DNA of 64,000 nucleotides. It comes from Flavobacterium cheongpyeongense (lineage in GTDB: Bacteria > Bacteroidota > Bacteroidia > Flavobacteriales > Flavobacteriaceae). The notes under the pieces are model-generated. The model saw nothing but the letters and a program-made list of their open reading frames with translations. It made no database searches and was not told the origin of the DNA. Below, piece by piece: positions 49,497 through 58,604 of the stretch (the first letter of the stretch is position 1; the number at the start of each line of letters is the position of its first letter). Location of the stretch: contig NZ_QJHK01000004.1 in the NCBI RefSeq assembly GCF_003202435.1, positions 124,001-188,000 of the forward strand, given 5' to 3'. Made by a program: the position numbers and the translations under genes.

Positions 49497-50981
49497 CTAT
49501 TTTACTTCCTGCATTAATTTTTTAATAAATGGAGAAATTGCTATTAAAATAACACCCGCAATCAATGAATAAATAGCTAATTGATAATATCCGTCTGTGT
49601 ATGACTGCAGCTTAGACATTAAAGTAGTTCCTGTATTTGATTTAGAAATTTCTGCACCAAGTTTTCCTGCAAATAACTGTCCAAATGCAGTTGCTAAAAA
49701 CCACAGTCCCATCATCATTCCAAATAGTCTTTTTGGAGACAGTTTTGTAATAATAGACATTCCGATTGGCCCCAGACAAAGCTCACCAAGAGTCGTCACC
49801 AAATATGCAAACGTGAACACATTCAGGGAAGTAACCCCGTTAACATCTGCGAAAAATTTAGTATAATAGAAAATATAAAAAGAGGCTGCTAAAAACAAAA
49901 ATCCAATACCAAATTTAATCAATGTATTAGGCTCTATCTTCTTTTTAGCCAGCCAAAGCCAAAGCAATCCGACCAAAGGACTGAAAATAACAACAAATAA
50001 TGTATTTGAACTATTGTTTACAGCATTAGGGTCAATGGTAAATCCAAGCAAATTATAACTTAAATTATCTTTAGCAAACAGCGATAATGACCCTCCGCTC
50101 TGTTCATATATCGCATTAAATACTAAATAAAAGAAAATAAATGTAAAAGCTGCAATCATTTTTTTTTGCAATTTTATATCTCCTAATTTTATCACTTCAT
50201 ATATAAAATAAATCATAGCAATTATACCAATGGTATACATGAAATAATCTGTATAATCTGTATTTTTTACCATTATGAAAATAAACGGAATACTTAATAA
50301 TGAGCCTATATAAACAGCTATTTCTTTAATTTTTCTTTTACTTGGTTCCAAATGTAGTAGCGGAGAATTTCCAATTGGACCAAGATGTTTTTTTGTAAAC
50401 AAAAAAGTCAACAATCCAAAAGTCATCACAATAGCTGCCGAAAGAAAACACAATTGCCAGGAGTAATATTTCCCTATATAAATACACAGAATTCCTCCAA
50501 AAAAGCCACCAATATTAATTCCGGCATAAAACATTCCATAACCCGCATCTCTTCTGTGATCACTTTCATGGTAGAGTTCTCCAACCATCGAAGAAATATT
50601 TGGTTTAAAAAAACCGGTTCCAATTATAGAAAATGCTAATCCATAATAAAATAAATCCTGTGGAGCAAAAGCAATAAGTAGATTCCCCAAAATCATAACA
50701 ATCCCACCAAAGAACAACGACTTTTTGAACCCTAAAACTTTGTCTGCAAAAATTCCACCAACAAAAGTAAATGCATATACAAATGCCTGAATTGCACCAT
50801 ACTGCAAATTTGCAGCCTCATCTTTAAGGAAAAGCTGATCCACCATAAAAAAGGTTAAAACACCACGCATCCCATAAAAACAAAATCGCTCCCACATTTC
50901 AACAGTAAACAAATACCACAATTGTTTTGGATATTTCCCTTTAAAATTTTGTATTTGTTCTAAACTTAAGCCTTCTTCCAT
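49497..50981 (-). CDS. POT-family peptide:proton symporter, copy 2
   Basis: A 494-aa inner-membrane transporter of the POT/PTR branch of the MFS (about 12-14 helices), importing di- and tripeptides with protons. The proton-coupling motif ExxER is present as EMWERFCFYGMRG in helix 1, followed by GGIFADKVLGFKKS, GTGFFKPNISSMVGELY and a later GELCLGPIGMSIITKLSPKR motif. It lies 86 bases downstream of the 561-aa POT gene and clusters with a DPP4-type peptidase, giving a peptide-use unit. Confidence 0.94.
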   Translation of the reverse strand: MEEGLSLEQIQNFKGKYPKQLWYLFTVEMWERFCFYGMRGVLTFFMVDQLFLKDEAANLQYGAIQAFVYAFTFVGGIFADKVLGFKKSLFFGGIVMILGNLLIAFAPQDLFYYGLAFSIIGTGFFKPNISSMVGELYHESDHRRDAGYGMFYAGINIGGFFGGILCIYIGKYYSWQLCFLSAAIVMTFGLLTFLFTKKHLGPIGNSPLLHLEPSKRKIKEIAVYIGSLLSIPFIFIMVKNTDYTDYFMYTIGIIAMIYFIYEVIKLGDIKLQKKMIAAFTFIFFYLVFNAIYEQSGGSLSLFAKDNLSYNLLGFTIDPNAVNNSSNTLFVVIFSPLVGLLWLWLAKKKIEPNTLIKFGIGFLFLAASFYIFYYTKFFADVNGVTSLNVFTFAYLVTTLGELCLGPIGMSIITKLSPKRLFGMMMGLWFLATAFGQLFAGKLGAEISKSNTGTTLMSKLQSYTDGYYQLAIYSLIAGVILIAISPFIKKLMQEVK

Positions 50982-51067
50982 TATTATTATTTTAAGTATA
51001 TAAATAAAAAAACATCATCTTCAATTCATTCAAAGATGATGCTTTTAGCATATTTTATTCCATTAAA

Positions 51068-52753
51068 TTATCTAACACCATGCATCATTTTTTTCAGGAA
51101 CGGAGTCAAAGCAAATAATATAATTGCCGCAATACCTGTAAGAACCACAAATACCATAAAGAACTCATATAAGTTATGAATTTCGAATCCTGCAAAAAAG
51201 TGGTTATGTGCACTAATCTGATGTTTTTCTAAAAGAGATAATTGTTCTGCAGTTGGCACTACTTTATTGTCTAAAACAGCCTGAAGATCGATTCCTAAAT
51301 CTTTTGCTTTTGCAAATTTATCTCCAGTTGCAGGCAGGATAGAACCTAAAGTTCCCCCTAAAGCATAACCAGAAGCATTTGACAAAAAGAATACTCCATA
51401 AAGTAATGATGCAAAACGTTTTGGAGATAATTTACCAACCAACGATAAACCAATTGGTGACAAACATAACTCAGCACAAGTATTTAAGAAATACAATAAA
51501 ATAAGCCATTTTACTAATAACAATCCAGAAGTTCCAATGTATGAAACCTGAGTTGCGATCATAAAGAAGCTCACAGAAATTATAACTAGACCTACTGCCA
51601 ATTTTACCGGAGAAATAGGTTCTTTGTCTTTTGCTCGAAGAGTATCCCACAAAATACTAAAAGGCACTGCCATAATTACTACAAATAATCCATTAAAAAT
51701 TTGAACCATTGACGGAGGCATGAGGAAACCAAAGAAATGTCTGTCTGTTTGATTGTCGGCAATAAAGGTCAACGAAGAACCAGCCTGCTCAAATGCAGCC
51801 CAAAAGAAAATAATAAAGAATGACACGATATAAATTACAATAATTCTGTCTCTTTCAATTTTAGTTAATGAAGTATCCGAAATAATTAATCCGGCTAATG
51901 CCAATCCACTAGAATAAATCAAAGTATAAATCAGGTTCTGACCTACTACATAATGAAAAAAGAACCCTAAAGCAATGAATGCAATTCCGGCAATAGTCAA
52001 TGCTCTAGAAGAAAAATTAGCTTTTTGTGCTTCTCCTTCTTCAAAATCAGCGGCTACATTTTTAGAAGGCAATCCTCCTAATGGTCTTCCTTCCGGAGAA
52101 ACCACATATTTATTTTTTAAGAAGTAAAAAAGAACTGTTCCCATAAGCATTGCCGCTGAAGCGGCCAAGAATCCCCATCGGAAAGCATGAATATCTCTAA
52201 TTCCGCCAGCATCCTTTACATCTCCTAACAAAGGACAAATAGACTGGCCTAAGAAAGCCCCCATATTAATTCCCATATAGAAAATCGTGAAAGCGGTATC
52301 TAATTTTGTTTTTTCTTGTTTAGGGTACAAACTTCCTACCATACTCGAAATATTTGGCTTGAAGAATCCGTTACCAAAAACAATAACCCCTAATGCAGAA
52401 TACATAATTGTTTTTGCCAAGCCTAGGTTAGATTCAAAAACACTTCCGCTGGTAAACAACAACATTTGACCAACAGCCATCAATAATCCGCCCAATAAAA
52501 TACAGTTTCTGTTGCCTAAAAAACGATCGGCTACAAAACCTCCCAACATTGGCGTTAAATAGCAAAGCCCAAGAAAACCTCCATAAATTAAAGAGGCTTC
52601 TTCTTCCTTCATCAATAATGAATTCACAAGAAATAAAGTTAATAAAGCCCGCATTCCATAAAAATTGAATCGCTCCCACATCTCCGTTCCAAACAATACC
52701 CAAAGTCCTTTTGGATGCGAAGTTTTTACTTGAGTTTCTTTCATATTATTCAT
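51068..52753 (-). CDS. POT-family peptide:proton symporter, copy 1
   Basis: A 561-aa POT transporter, longer than its neighbour mainly through a cytosolic loop (about 220-250, SPEGRPLGGLPSKNVAADFEEGE) and a loop near residue 490 (LGSILPATGDKFAKAKDLGIDLQ). ExxER is EMWERFNFYGMRA; GNGFFKPNISSMVGSLYP and CAELCLSPIGLSLVGKLSPKR follow. The two POTs share the same signatures but differ enough to be old paralogues, likely with different peptide ranges. The gene begins 24 bases after the DPP4 stop and is probably cotranscribed with it. Confidence 0.94.
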   Translation of the reverse strand: MNNMKETQVKTSHPKGLWVLFGTEMWERFNFYGMRALLTLFLVNSLLMKEEEASLIYGGFLGLCYLTPMLGGFVADRFLGNRNCILLGGLLMAVGQMLLFTSGSVFESNLGLAKTIMYSALGVIVFGNGFFKPNISSMVGSLYPKQEKTKLDTAFTIFYMGINMGAFLGQSICPLLGDVKDAGGIRDIHAFRWGFLAASAAMLMGTVLFYFLKNKYVVSPEGRPLGGLPSKNVAADFEEGEAQKANFSSRALTIAGIAFIALGFFFHYVVGQNLIYTLIYSSGLALAGLIISDTSLTKIERDRIIVIYIVSFFIIFFWAAFEQAGSSLTFIADNQTDRHFFGFLMPPSMVQIFNGLFVVIMAVPFSILWDTLRAKDKEPISPVKLAVGLVIISVSFFMIATQVSYIGTSGLLLVKWLILLYFLNTCAELCLSPIGLSLVGKLSPKRFASLLYGVFFLSNASGYALGGTLGSILPATGDKFAKAKDLGIDLQAVLDNKVVPTAEQLSLLEKHQISAHNHFFAGFEIHNLYEFFMVFVVLTGIAAIILFALTPFLKKMMHGVR

Positions 52754-52777
52754 TATTATTAAGATTGAAAAGTTGTA

Positions 52778-54949
52778 TTATAAATTTTCTTTAATAAAGT
52801 TAGTCATTTTATTGTATAACTGAATTCTCGTTTTACCACCATAAATACCATGGTTTTTATCTGGATAAATTTGCGAGTCAAACTGCTTGTTTGCCTGAAT
52901 CAGGGCTTCCATCATCTGCATTGAATTCTGTACATGAACATTGTCATCACCAGAACCGTGAATCAGTAAAAATTTCCCTTTTAGTTTGTCAACATGATTG
53001 ATAGGTGAATTTTGATCGTAGCCGTTTGCATTTTCCTGCGGAGTCTGCATGTATCTTTCGGTATAAACACTATCATAAAAACGCCAGTTCGTCACCGGAG
53101 CAACTGCAATAGCCATTTTGAAAACATCAGATCCCTGAAAAATACAATTGGACGCCATAAATCCTCCGTAACTCCAACCGAAAATTCCAATTCTGGAAGC
53201 ATCAACATACGGATATGCTCCAATTACTTTCGCAGCATCTATTTGGTCTTCAACTTCGTATTTTCCTAATTGTAATTGTGTAACTTTTTTGAAATCAGAA
53301 CCTTTAAAACCGGTTCCTCTTCCATCGACACATGCTACGATATAACCTTGCTGGGTAAGAGACAGGAACCAGTAATCGTCAGTGTTGTTCCAGTCGTTGT
53401 TTACCTGTTGTGATCCGGGACCAGAATATTGGTACATAAAAACAGGGTATTTTTTAGACGGATCAAAATCTTTCGGTTTTAAAATCCAGGCATTCAATTC
53501 GTTTCCTTTAGCTGTTTTTAAAACAAAAAATTCTTTTTTGGGAAGGTTGTAAGCCTCTAATTTAGTAGCAAGAGCTTTATTATCTTCGATTACCTGAATT
53601 TCTTTTCCGGTTTTCGCTTCATTCAAAGTATAAGTAGTAGGCTGTAAATTACTTGAAAAAGTAGTAATAAAATATTGGAAGTTGGGACTGAAAGTAGCTG
53701 TACTTGTCCCTACTTTTGAAGATAAACGAGTTTTGTTTTTTCCATCTAAACCAATTCGGTAAAGATCCCTGTTGATAGAACCATTTTCTGTAGACTGGTA
53801 GAAAATAGTCTTTGTTTTTTCGTCTAAACCGTAGTATGAAGTCACTTCCCAATTTCCTTTTGTAACCTGATTTTTAAGTTTTCCACTTTTATCATAAACA
53901 TAAATATGATTAAAACCGTCTTTTTCGCTGGTCCAGATAAAACCATTGTCTTTTAAAAATGTTAAATTATCCGTGACATCGACGTAAGCTTTGTCTTTTT
54001 CATTCAGAATTATTTTAGCAGCAGCTGTAGTTCCATCTACAAATAATAAATCAAGATTATCCTGATGACGATTTAAAACCTGCGCCGACAAAGTGTTAGC
54101 ATTATTTGTCCATTGTAACCTGGCAATATAAAAATCTTTATAATTGGTTAAATCGACTTTTTTTGCAAAACCGGAATTTACATCATATATATGTAGCGAT
54201 ACTTCTGAATTTTTCTCTCCGGCTTTAGGATATTTGAACGTTTCAATGGTCGGATACAAATCTTTATGAAACATCAACATTGAAAATTCCGGAACCTGAC
54301 TTTCGTCAAAACGGATGTAGGCTAATTTTTTACTGTCTTTACTCCAGTCAAACGCCCGGACAAAAGCAAACTCTTCTTCATAAACCCAGTCGGTAATTCC
54401 ATTAATAACTGCATTCTTTTTTCCGTCTGTAGTGACTGCGGTAGCTATTTTTGAAGCAACATCATATACATAAAGATTATTTTCTCTGGCATAAGCTATT
54501 TTAGTTCCATCAGGAGAAAAGACAGGCTCCTGTACCTGAAAATCGAAAAGCTTCGTTAAAGATTTTGAAGCAATATCGTATAAAAAATAATCCGCTGTAA
54601 ATGAGTGCCGGAAAATCTGATTGCTATTGCAGGCAATTAAGATCTTTTTTTCTGAGGCATCAAAAGTATAGCTGTCAATACCGTCTGCCAATTCCTTATG
54701 ATTTTTAGTATCAATCAGGTTAGTGACCTTTTTTAAAGTCCCGAAATCATACAAATCGATTTGCATACTTCTGCTTGCATGATCAACATTTAAGACCGTA
54801 TATTGATCAGTGTTTTTCAGGGATTGAAGTTCATCCATACCTTTCGTACGAAACACTCCGCTATAAATATTTTCGACGGTAATTTTTTGTTGTCCAAAAG
54901 AGACAGCCACCAAGAATAAAAGAACAATAGTAATTTTACCTGTATTCAT
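52778..54949 (-). CDS. Dipeptidyl peptidase IV-type S9 serine protease
   Basis: A 723-aa exported enzyme that removes dipeptides from N termini, often after Pro or Ala. Signal peptide to about residue 19; beta-propeller domain (about 95-450, with YAREN and WVYEEEFAF, which contains the Glu pair that binds the substrate amino group); alpha/beta-hydrolase domain (about 490-720) with catalytic Ser593 (GWSYGG), Asp668 (SGDDNVH) and His700 (KNHGIYG). It feeds the two downstream peptide transporters. First gene of the minus-strand cluster. Confidence 0.95.
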   Translation of the reverse strand: MNTGKITIVLLFLVAVSFGQQKITVENIYSGVFRTKGMDELQSLKNTDQYTVLNVDHASRSMQIDLYDFGTLKKVTNLIDTKNHKELADGIDSYTFDASEKKILIACNSNQIFRHSFTADYFLYDIASKSLTKLFDFQVQEPVFSPDGTKIAYARENNLYVYDVASKIATAVTTDGKKNAVINGITDWVYEEEFAFVRAFDWSKDSKKLAYIRFDESQVPEFSMLMFHKDLYPTIETFKYPKAGEKNSEVSLHIYDVNSGFAKKVDLTNYKDFYIARLQWTNNANTLSAQVLNRHQDNLDLLFVDGTTAAAKIILNEKDKAYVDVTDNLTFLKDNGFIWTSEKDGFNHIYVYDKSGKLKNQVTKGNWEVTSYYGLDEKTKTIFYQSTENGSINRDLYRIGLDGKNKTRLSSKVGTSTATFSPNFQYFITTFSSNLQPTTYTLNEAKTGKEIQVIEDNKALATKLEAYNLPKKEFFVLKTAKGNELNAWILKPKDFDPSKKYPVFMYQYSGPGSQQVNNDWNNTDDYWFLSLTQQGYIVACVDGRGTGFKGSDFKKVTQLQLGKYEVEDQIDAAKVIGAYPYVDASRIGIFGWSYGGFMASNCIFQGSDVFKMAIAVAPVTNWRFYDSVYTERYMQTPQENANGYDQNSPINHVDKLKGKFLLIHGSGDDNVHVQNSMQMMEALIQANKQFDSQIYPDKNHGIYGGKTRIQLYNKMTNFIKENL

Positions 54950-55092
54950 TAGTATTAGTTTAATATAAAAAAGAGTCCAATTTTAGTGAAAAAATTAAAC
55001 ATAATACACATTTTAACTGTTAAATGTTAAAAAATAATGTCTTAGATGCTTTTCAAATTACAAATACATTTTAAACAAAACCCTTAAATTGG

Positions 55093-55100
55093 TATCTTTG
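55093..55100 (+). promoter_or_regulatory. Promoter box for HMG-CoA reductase
   Basis: TATCTTTG, with a TTTT 20 bases upstream in the -33 position; leader of about 25 bases before the ATG at 55130. Confidence 0.65.
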
Positions 55101-55129
55101 CCACAACATTATTATTTAATATACTGAGA

Positions 55130-56428
55130 ATGAACAACGCTGTTGCAGGATTTTCTAAATTATCCAAAAAAGAAAAAATTAACTGGATTGCCAAAGAATT
55201 TTTTTCAAATCCCGAAGAGGCACAAAATATAATAAGAAATTACTGGAATTCAGACGACAAGCTGCAACAACTGCATGATGAGTTTATAGAAAATACAATT
55301 ACCAACCTGTATATTCCACTTGGAGTTGCTCCTAATTTTTTAATTAACGGAAGTTATAAAACAATCCCGATGGCAATCGAAGAGAGTTCAGTAGTTGCAG
55401 CCGCTTCAAAATCTGCAAAATACTGGGCCACACGTGGCGGATTTAAAGCAACCGTTATGAATACCGAAAAAATTGGTCAGGTTCATTTTATATTTAATGG
55501 AGAGGTCCATACATTAGAAGAATTTTTCAGCCAGATTAAACCAAAATTTTTCTCAGAAACACAAAGTATTACAAAAAACATGCAGGAACGCGGTGGAGGT
55601 ATCCTTGATATTCAGTTAAAGGACAAAAGAAACCTGCTTGAGAATTATTATCAGCTTCATGCCACTTTTGACACAAAAGACAGTATGGGTGCTAATTTTA
55701 TCAATTCCTGCCTGGAGCAATTTGCAAAGACCCTGAAAAAAGAAGCACAAAATGCCGGCTTGGACATTGAGGTCATCATGAGCATTTTGTCAAATTATGT
55801 TCCTAATTGTGTAGTCCGCGCAGAAGTTTCCTGTCCTGTTGAAGATCTGGCCGAAAAGCATATCCAGGATCCTCAGGAGTTTGCCGAACGTTTTGTTCAG
55901 GCCGTTCAAATAGCCGAAGTAGAACCCTTCAGGGCCGTTACGCACAATAAAGGAATTATGAATGGTGTCGACGCGGTCATTCTCGCAACGGGCAACGACT
56001 TCAGGGCTGTAGAGGCTGGCGTTCATGCTTACGCTGCGCGAAATGGCCAATATTCAAGTTTATCACATGCTAAAATCGAGAACGGAACCTTTACGTTCTG
56101 GCTCGAAATTCCACTCGCTCTCGGTACAGTCGGCGGATTGACTTCATTGCATCCACTGGTAAAATTATGCCTCGAAATGCTCGAAAAACCTTCAGCAGCA
56201 GAACTGATGCAAATTGTTGCAGTAGCAGGACTGGCACAAAATTTTGCAGCCTTACGATCGCTTACCACAAACGGAATCCAGGAAGGCCACATGAAAATGC
56301 ACCTGAACAATATCATCAACCAGTTTGAGGCAAACGAAGAAGAGCGCCACTTAATCAGAAATCATTTTAAGAAAACTACGGTCACTCACAGCGCAGTAGT
56401 TGAATTTATTGAAAATTTAAGAAAATAA
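55130..56428 (+). CDS. mvaA: Hydroxymethylglutaryl-CoA reductase, class II (degradative type)
   Basis: Interconverts HMG-CoA and mevalonate. The 432-aa protein matches the class II (bacterial) type: ENTITNLYIPLGVAPNFLING with the catalytic Glu (residue 55), TIPMAIEESSVVAAASKSAKYW with the substrate loop, the conserved Lys/Asp region THNKGIMNGVDAVILATGNDFRAVEAGVHAYAAR, and the C-terminal flap His in NHFKK. In organisms with the mevalonate route to isoprenoids it runs in the synthetic direction. The next gene is a mevalonate-kinase-like GHMP kinase, supporting that role here. Confidence 0.94.
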   Translation: MNNAVAGFSKLSKKEKINWIAKEFFSNPEEAQNIIRNYWNSDDKLQQLHDEFIENTITNLYIPLGVAPNFLINGSYKTIPMAIEESSVVAAASKSAKYWATRGGFKATVMNTEKIGQVHFIFNGEVHTLEEFFSQIKPKFFSETQSITKNMQERGGGILDIQLKDKRNLLENYYQLHATFDTKDSMGANFINSCLEQFAKTLKKEAQNAGLDIEVIMSILSNYVPNCVVRAEVSCPVEDLAEKHIQDPQEFAERFVQAVQIAEVEPFRAVTHNKGIMNGVDAVILATGNDFRAVEAGVHAYAARNGQYSSLSHAKIENGTFTFWLEIPLALGTVGGLTSLHPLVKLCLEMLEKPSAAELMQIVAVAGLAQNFAALRSLTTNGIQEGHMKMHLNNIINQFEANEEERHLIRNHFKKTTVTHSAVVEFIENLRK

Positions 56429-56458
56429 TAGTACCATCCTCAGCAGAATCAATAGATG

Positions 56459-56532
56459 AAGCAATTCCCGCTGTTCACTAAATCTTTTATGGCGAACCCC
56501 GCCATAAAAGGATATCGTTGCCATCGGGGCTA
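56459..56532 (-). repeat. Structured intergenic repeat, copy 2
   Basis: Read on the minus strand it matches copy 1 (19850-19929): TAGCCCCGATGGCAACGAT, ATCCTTTTATGG, CCATAAAAGATT and GAACAGCGGGAATTGCTTC. The central stem CTTTTATGGCG with CGCCATAAAAG is an 11-bp perfect hairpin whose sequence differs from copy 1 while pairing is kept. It ends 11 bases before the GYDIA kinase start. Confidence 0.8.
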
Positions 56533-56543
56533 AAAAAAAACGA

Positions 56544-57455
56544 ATGAAAACAACCTTTTACAGCAACGGAAAACTATTGATTACAGGCGAATATTTGGTT
56601 TTGGATGGCGCCAGAGCATTTGCGCTACCTACAAAATTCGGACAGAATCTAATTGTTGAAAATGGTTCGGGTTATCAAATTCAATGGAAAAGCTACAATA
56701 TTGATGGAGAAATCTGGTTTGAAGATACCGTTACATTTGATGAAATAATAAACAATCCTTCTGTTACAACTGAATCCGTAAAAACAACCCTAATTAATAT
56801 TTTGCACGAGGCGTATCTTTTAAACCCCGCTTTTATCAATAATTCAGAAGGTTATACCGTAATTACCAAACTTACTTTTCCAAAAAACTGGGGACTTGGC
56901 ACATCCTCAACTCTATTAAACAATATTGCGCAGTGGACTCAAATTGATGCTTTTACCTTACTTAAAAACAGCTTTGGAGGCAGCGGTTACGATATTGCCT
57001 GTGCGCAAAATAATTTCCCGGTCTTATTTCATCTTGAAAATGAAAAACCTATTGTCGAACCTGTAAAATTTGCTCCCTCTTTTACCGGAAATTTATATTT
57101 CGTTTACCTCAATCAAAAACAAAGCAGCAAGAATGCCATAGCATTTTACAAAGAGAAAAGAAATAATCTCGAAACACAAAAAGAAGCGATAAACCAAATC
57201 ACGAAAGAAGTTTTGAAGGCTGAAAATGAAGACCATTTCAGACATGCTTTAGAAAAGCACGAAAACATATTAAGTCGTATTCTGGAAACTAAAACCGTTA
57301 AGGAATGCCTCTTTCCGGACTTCAATGGCACTGTCAAAAGCCTTGGCGCCTGGGGCGGAGATTTTGTGCTGGCCGTGTCCCGTGAAAATCCTAACTCCTA
57401 CTTCGCAAAAAAAGGGTATCCTATAGTTGTTCCGTATAAAGAAATGATATTGTAA
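56544..57455 (+). CDS. GYDIA-family GHMP kinase (mevalonate pathway)
   Basis: A 303-aa GHMP-superfamily kinase resembling mevalonate kinases. It opens SNGKLLITGEYLVLDG, has the ATP-binding loop FPKNWGLGTSSTLLNN around residue 115, and the GYDIA signature FGGSGYDIACAQ about residue 150 that names the family; GAWGGDFVLAV closes the third GHMP motif. These kinases occur beside HMG-CoA reductase in flavobacteria, as here, and presumably phosphorylate mevalonate or phosphomevalonate. The exact substrate is inferred from context. Confidence 0.9.
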   Translation: MKTTFYSNGKLLITGEYLVLDGARAFALPTKFGQNLIVENGSGYQIQWKSYNIDGEIWFEDTVTFDEIINNPSVTTESVKTTLINILHEAYLLNPAFINNSEGYTVITKLTFPKNWGLGTSSTLLNNIAQWTQIDAFTLLKNSFGGSGYDIACAQNNFPVLFHLENEKPIVEPVKFAPSFTGNLYFVYLNQKQSSKNAIAFYKEKRNNLETQKEAINQITKEVLKAENEDHFRHALEKHENILSRILETKTVKECLFPDFNGTVKSLGAWGGDFVLAVSRENPNSYFAKKGYPIVVPYKEMIL

Positions 57456-57520
57456 ATAGCTGCTTTTACCATTCAAATAACAAAACCTTAAAATTTAAAT
57501 AAAAGAGAATTTTAAGGTAA

Positions 57521-57694
57521 AAAATTAAAACTCTTAATTTTTTACAACAGAATCTGGATGAAAGTATATTACTCAAAATTGACTATCACGTCAGCTTATT
57601 ATTTTTACCTAAGCAAACAAAAGTTCTGGTCGATTTTAAGGAGTTTCAAATCGAAACAGACTGCCTGCTTTTCATCAATCTAAAAGTCATTTAA
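57521..57694 (+). pseudogene. Remnant of an AraC-family regulator (N-terminal domain)
   Basis: In the 459-base gap after the GYDIA kinase, one frame reads KIKTLNFLQQNLDESILLKI, DYHVSLLFLPKQTKVLVDFK and EFQIETDCLLFINLKVI before a stop. The pattern of a fixed LxxIxFHVxLxF strand, VDFKEFxIExDxLLFIN turn is typical of the cupin arm-binding domain at the start of AraC-type regulators. No start codon precedes it in frame (a stop is at 57518) and no helix-turn-helix domain follows. The family call is by eye and moderate. The rest of the gap holds a terminator-like hairpin and AT-rich sequence. Confidence 0.6.
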
Positions 57695-57710
57695 AAACCT
57701 GGTAAAAAAT

Positions 57711-57742
57711 AAATCGGAACAAAATAATTCTGTTCCGATTTC
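57711..57742. terminator. Terminator-like hairpin after the AraC remnant
   Basis: AAATCGGAACA pairs perfectly with TGTTCCGATTT around a nine-base loop. It may be the relic terminator of the lost regulator; on the minus strand it could also serve 57915-58349. Confidence 0.7.
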
Positions 57743-57914
57743 ACTAATTTGAAAAATATTAATCCTGACCACTTTTTTCAAAACAACTCATATTGCCTGA
57801 AAATAAGGATTCTAAGTTTCTCACTAAATCTTTACTTTTAAATCAATTACTTATCAAATCCTTGTCATGAAGAAATATCTTTATTTAATTCAATAGATTG
57901 GTAAACTCCAAAAA

Positions 57915-58349
57915 CTAACAATTTACCCTTTTATTTTTAGTATGCTTAGTTTCTAACTGACGAACTTTTTGGGACTCCTGCTCATTTGATTCAATAAGCG
58001 TATTATGAAGGCGCTCTGCCATTTTTTCAATACTATTTGTAATTGAATCATAAACCAGTTCCATTCGACGGTGTTTTTCTTCTTTTACCGCTTTTAAAAC
58101 GTCTTCTACAAAAACCTTATCGTATTTTTCAGCCACAGAATCGCGTGTATTAGTAAGTCTGATAACGTAATCATTGCTTAATATAGTAACTTTAAAATGC
58201 TGTTCTTCATTACTCAGATAGTATTTCCCACCTAACTCGTCTACATTGATATCAGTAGCGCTGACTTTTAAAAGCTCGGTAATTATTCCAAAAATATGAT
58301 TTTCAATTTTGGAATATACTTTAGGTTTTCTTCTAAAAAAACTAAACAT
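57915..58349 (-). CDS. Hypothetical protein, helical C terminus
   Basis: About 144 aa when started at the ATG at 58349 (FSFFRRKPKVYSKIE); a longer reading to 58388 adds a hydrophobic stretch. The middle (SKIENHIFGIITELLKVSATDINVDELGG) is mixed alpha/beta, and the C-terminal half (VEDVLKAVKEEKHRRMELVYDSITNSIEKMAERLHNTL) is a long amphipathic helix ending in basic residues. Resembles short unnamed proteins of flavobacteria. No function can be given. Confidence 0.65.
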   Translation of the reverse strand: MFSFFRRKPKVYSKIENHIFGIITELLKVSATDINVDELGGKYYLSNEEQHFKVTILSNDYVIRLTNTRDSVAEKYDKVFVEDVLKAVKEEKHRRMELVYDSITNSIEKMAERLHNTLIESNEQESQKVRQLETKHTKNKRVNC

Positions 58350-58544
58350 ATACAAAATTAAATACCTGATTATTAATATAATTTTCAATCATCTTCTTGC
58401 AAAAATTAATTCGTCAAAACCAAAATTCTGACAAATAAAGTGCAATAATTTGAATAACCCAAATTTTTTAAATCATATTTCTATTATACCGATATAACTT
58501 TAGAAACAGGCAAATAATTGTAGGTAAAAATCGCACAATATAAA

Positions 58545-58585
58545 CAAAAAAAGAAGCCCGAAACATTTTTAACTGTTTCGGGCTT
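58545..58585 (-). terminator. Terminator of the PpiD-like gene
   Basis: Minus strand: AAGCCCGAAACA pairs perfectly with TGTTTCGGGCTT (12 bp) around an eight-base loop, followed by a T-run. Confidence 0.92.
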
Positions 58586-58604
58586 AATATTATTACTAAA
58601 AAAT

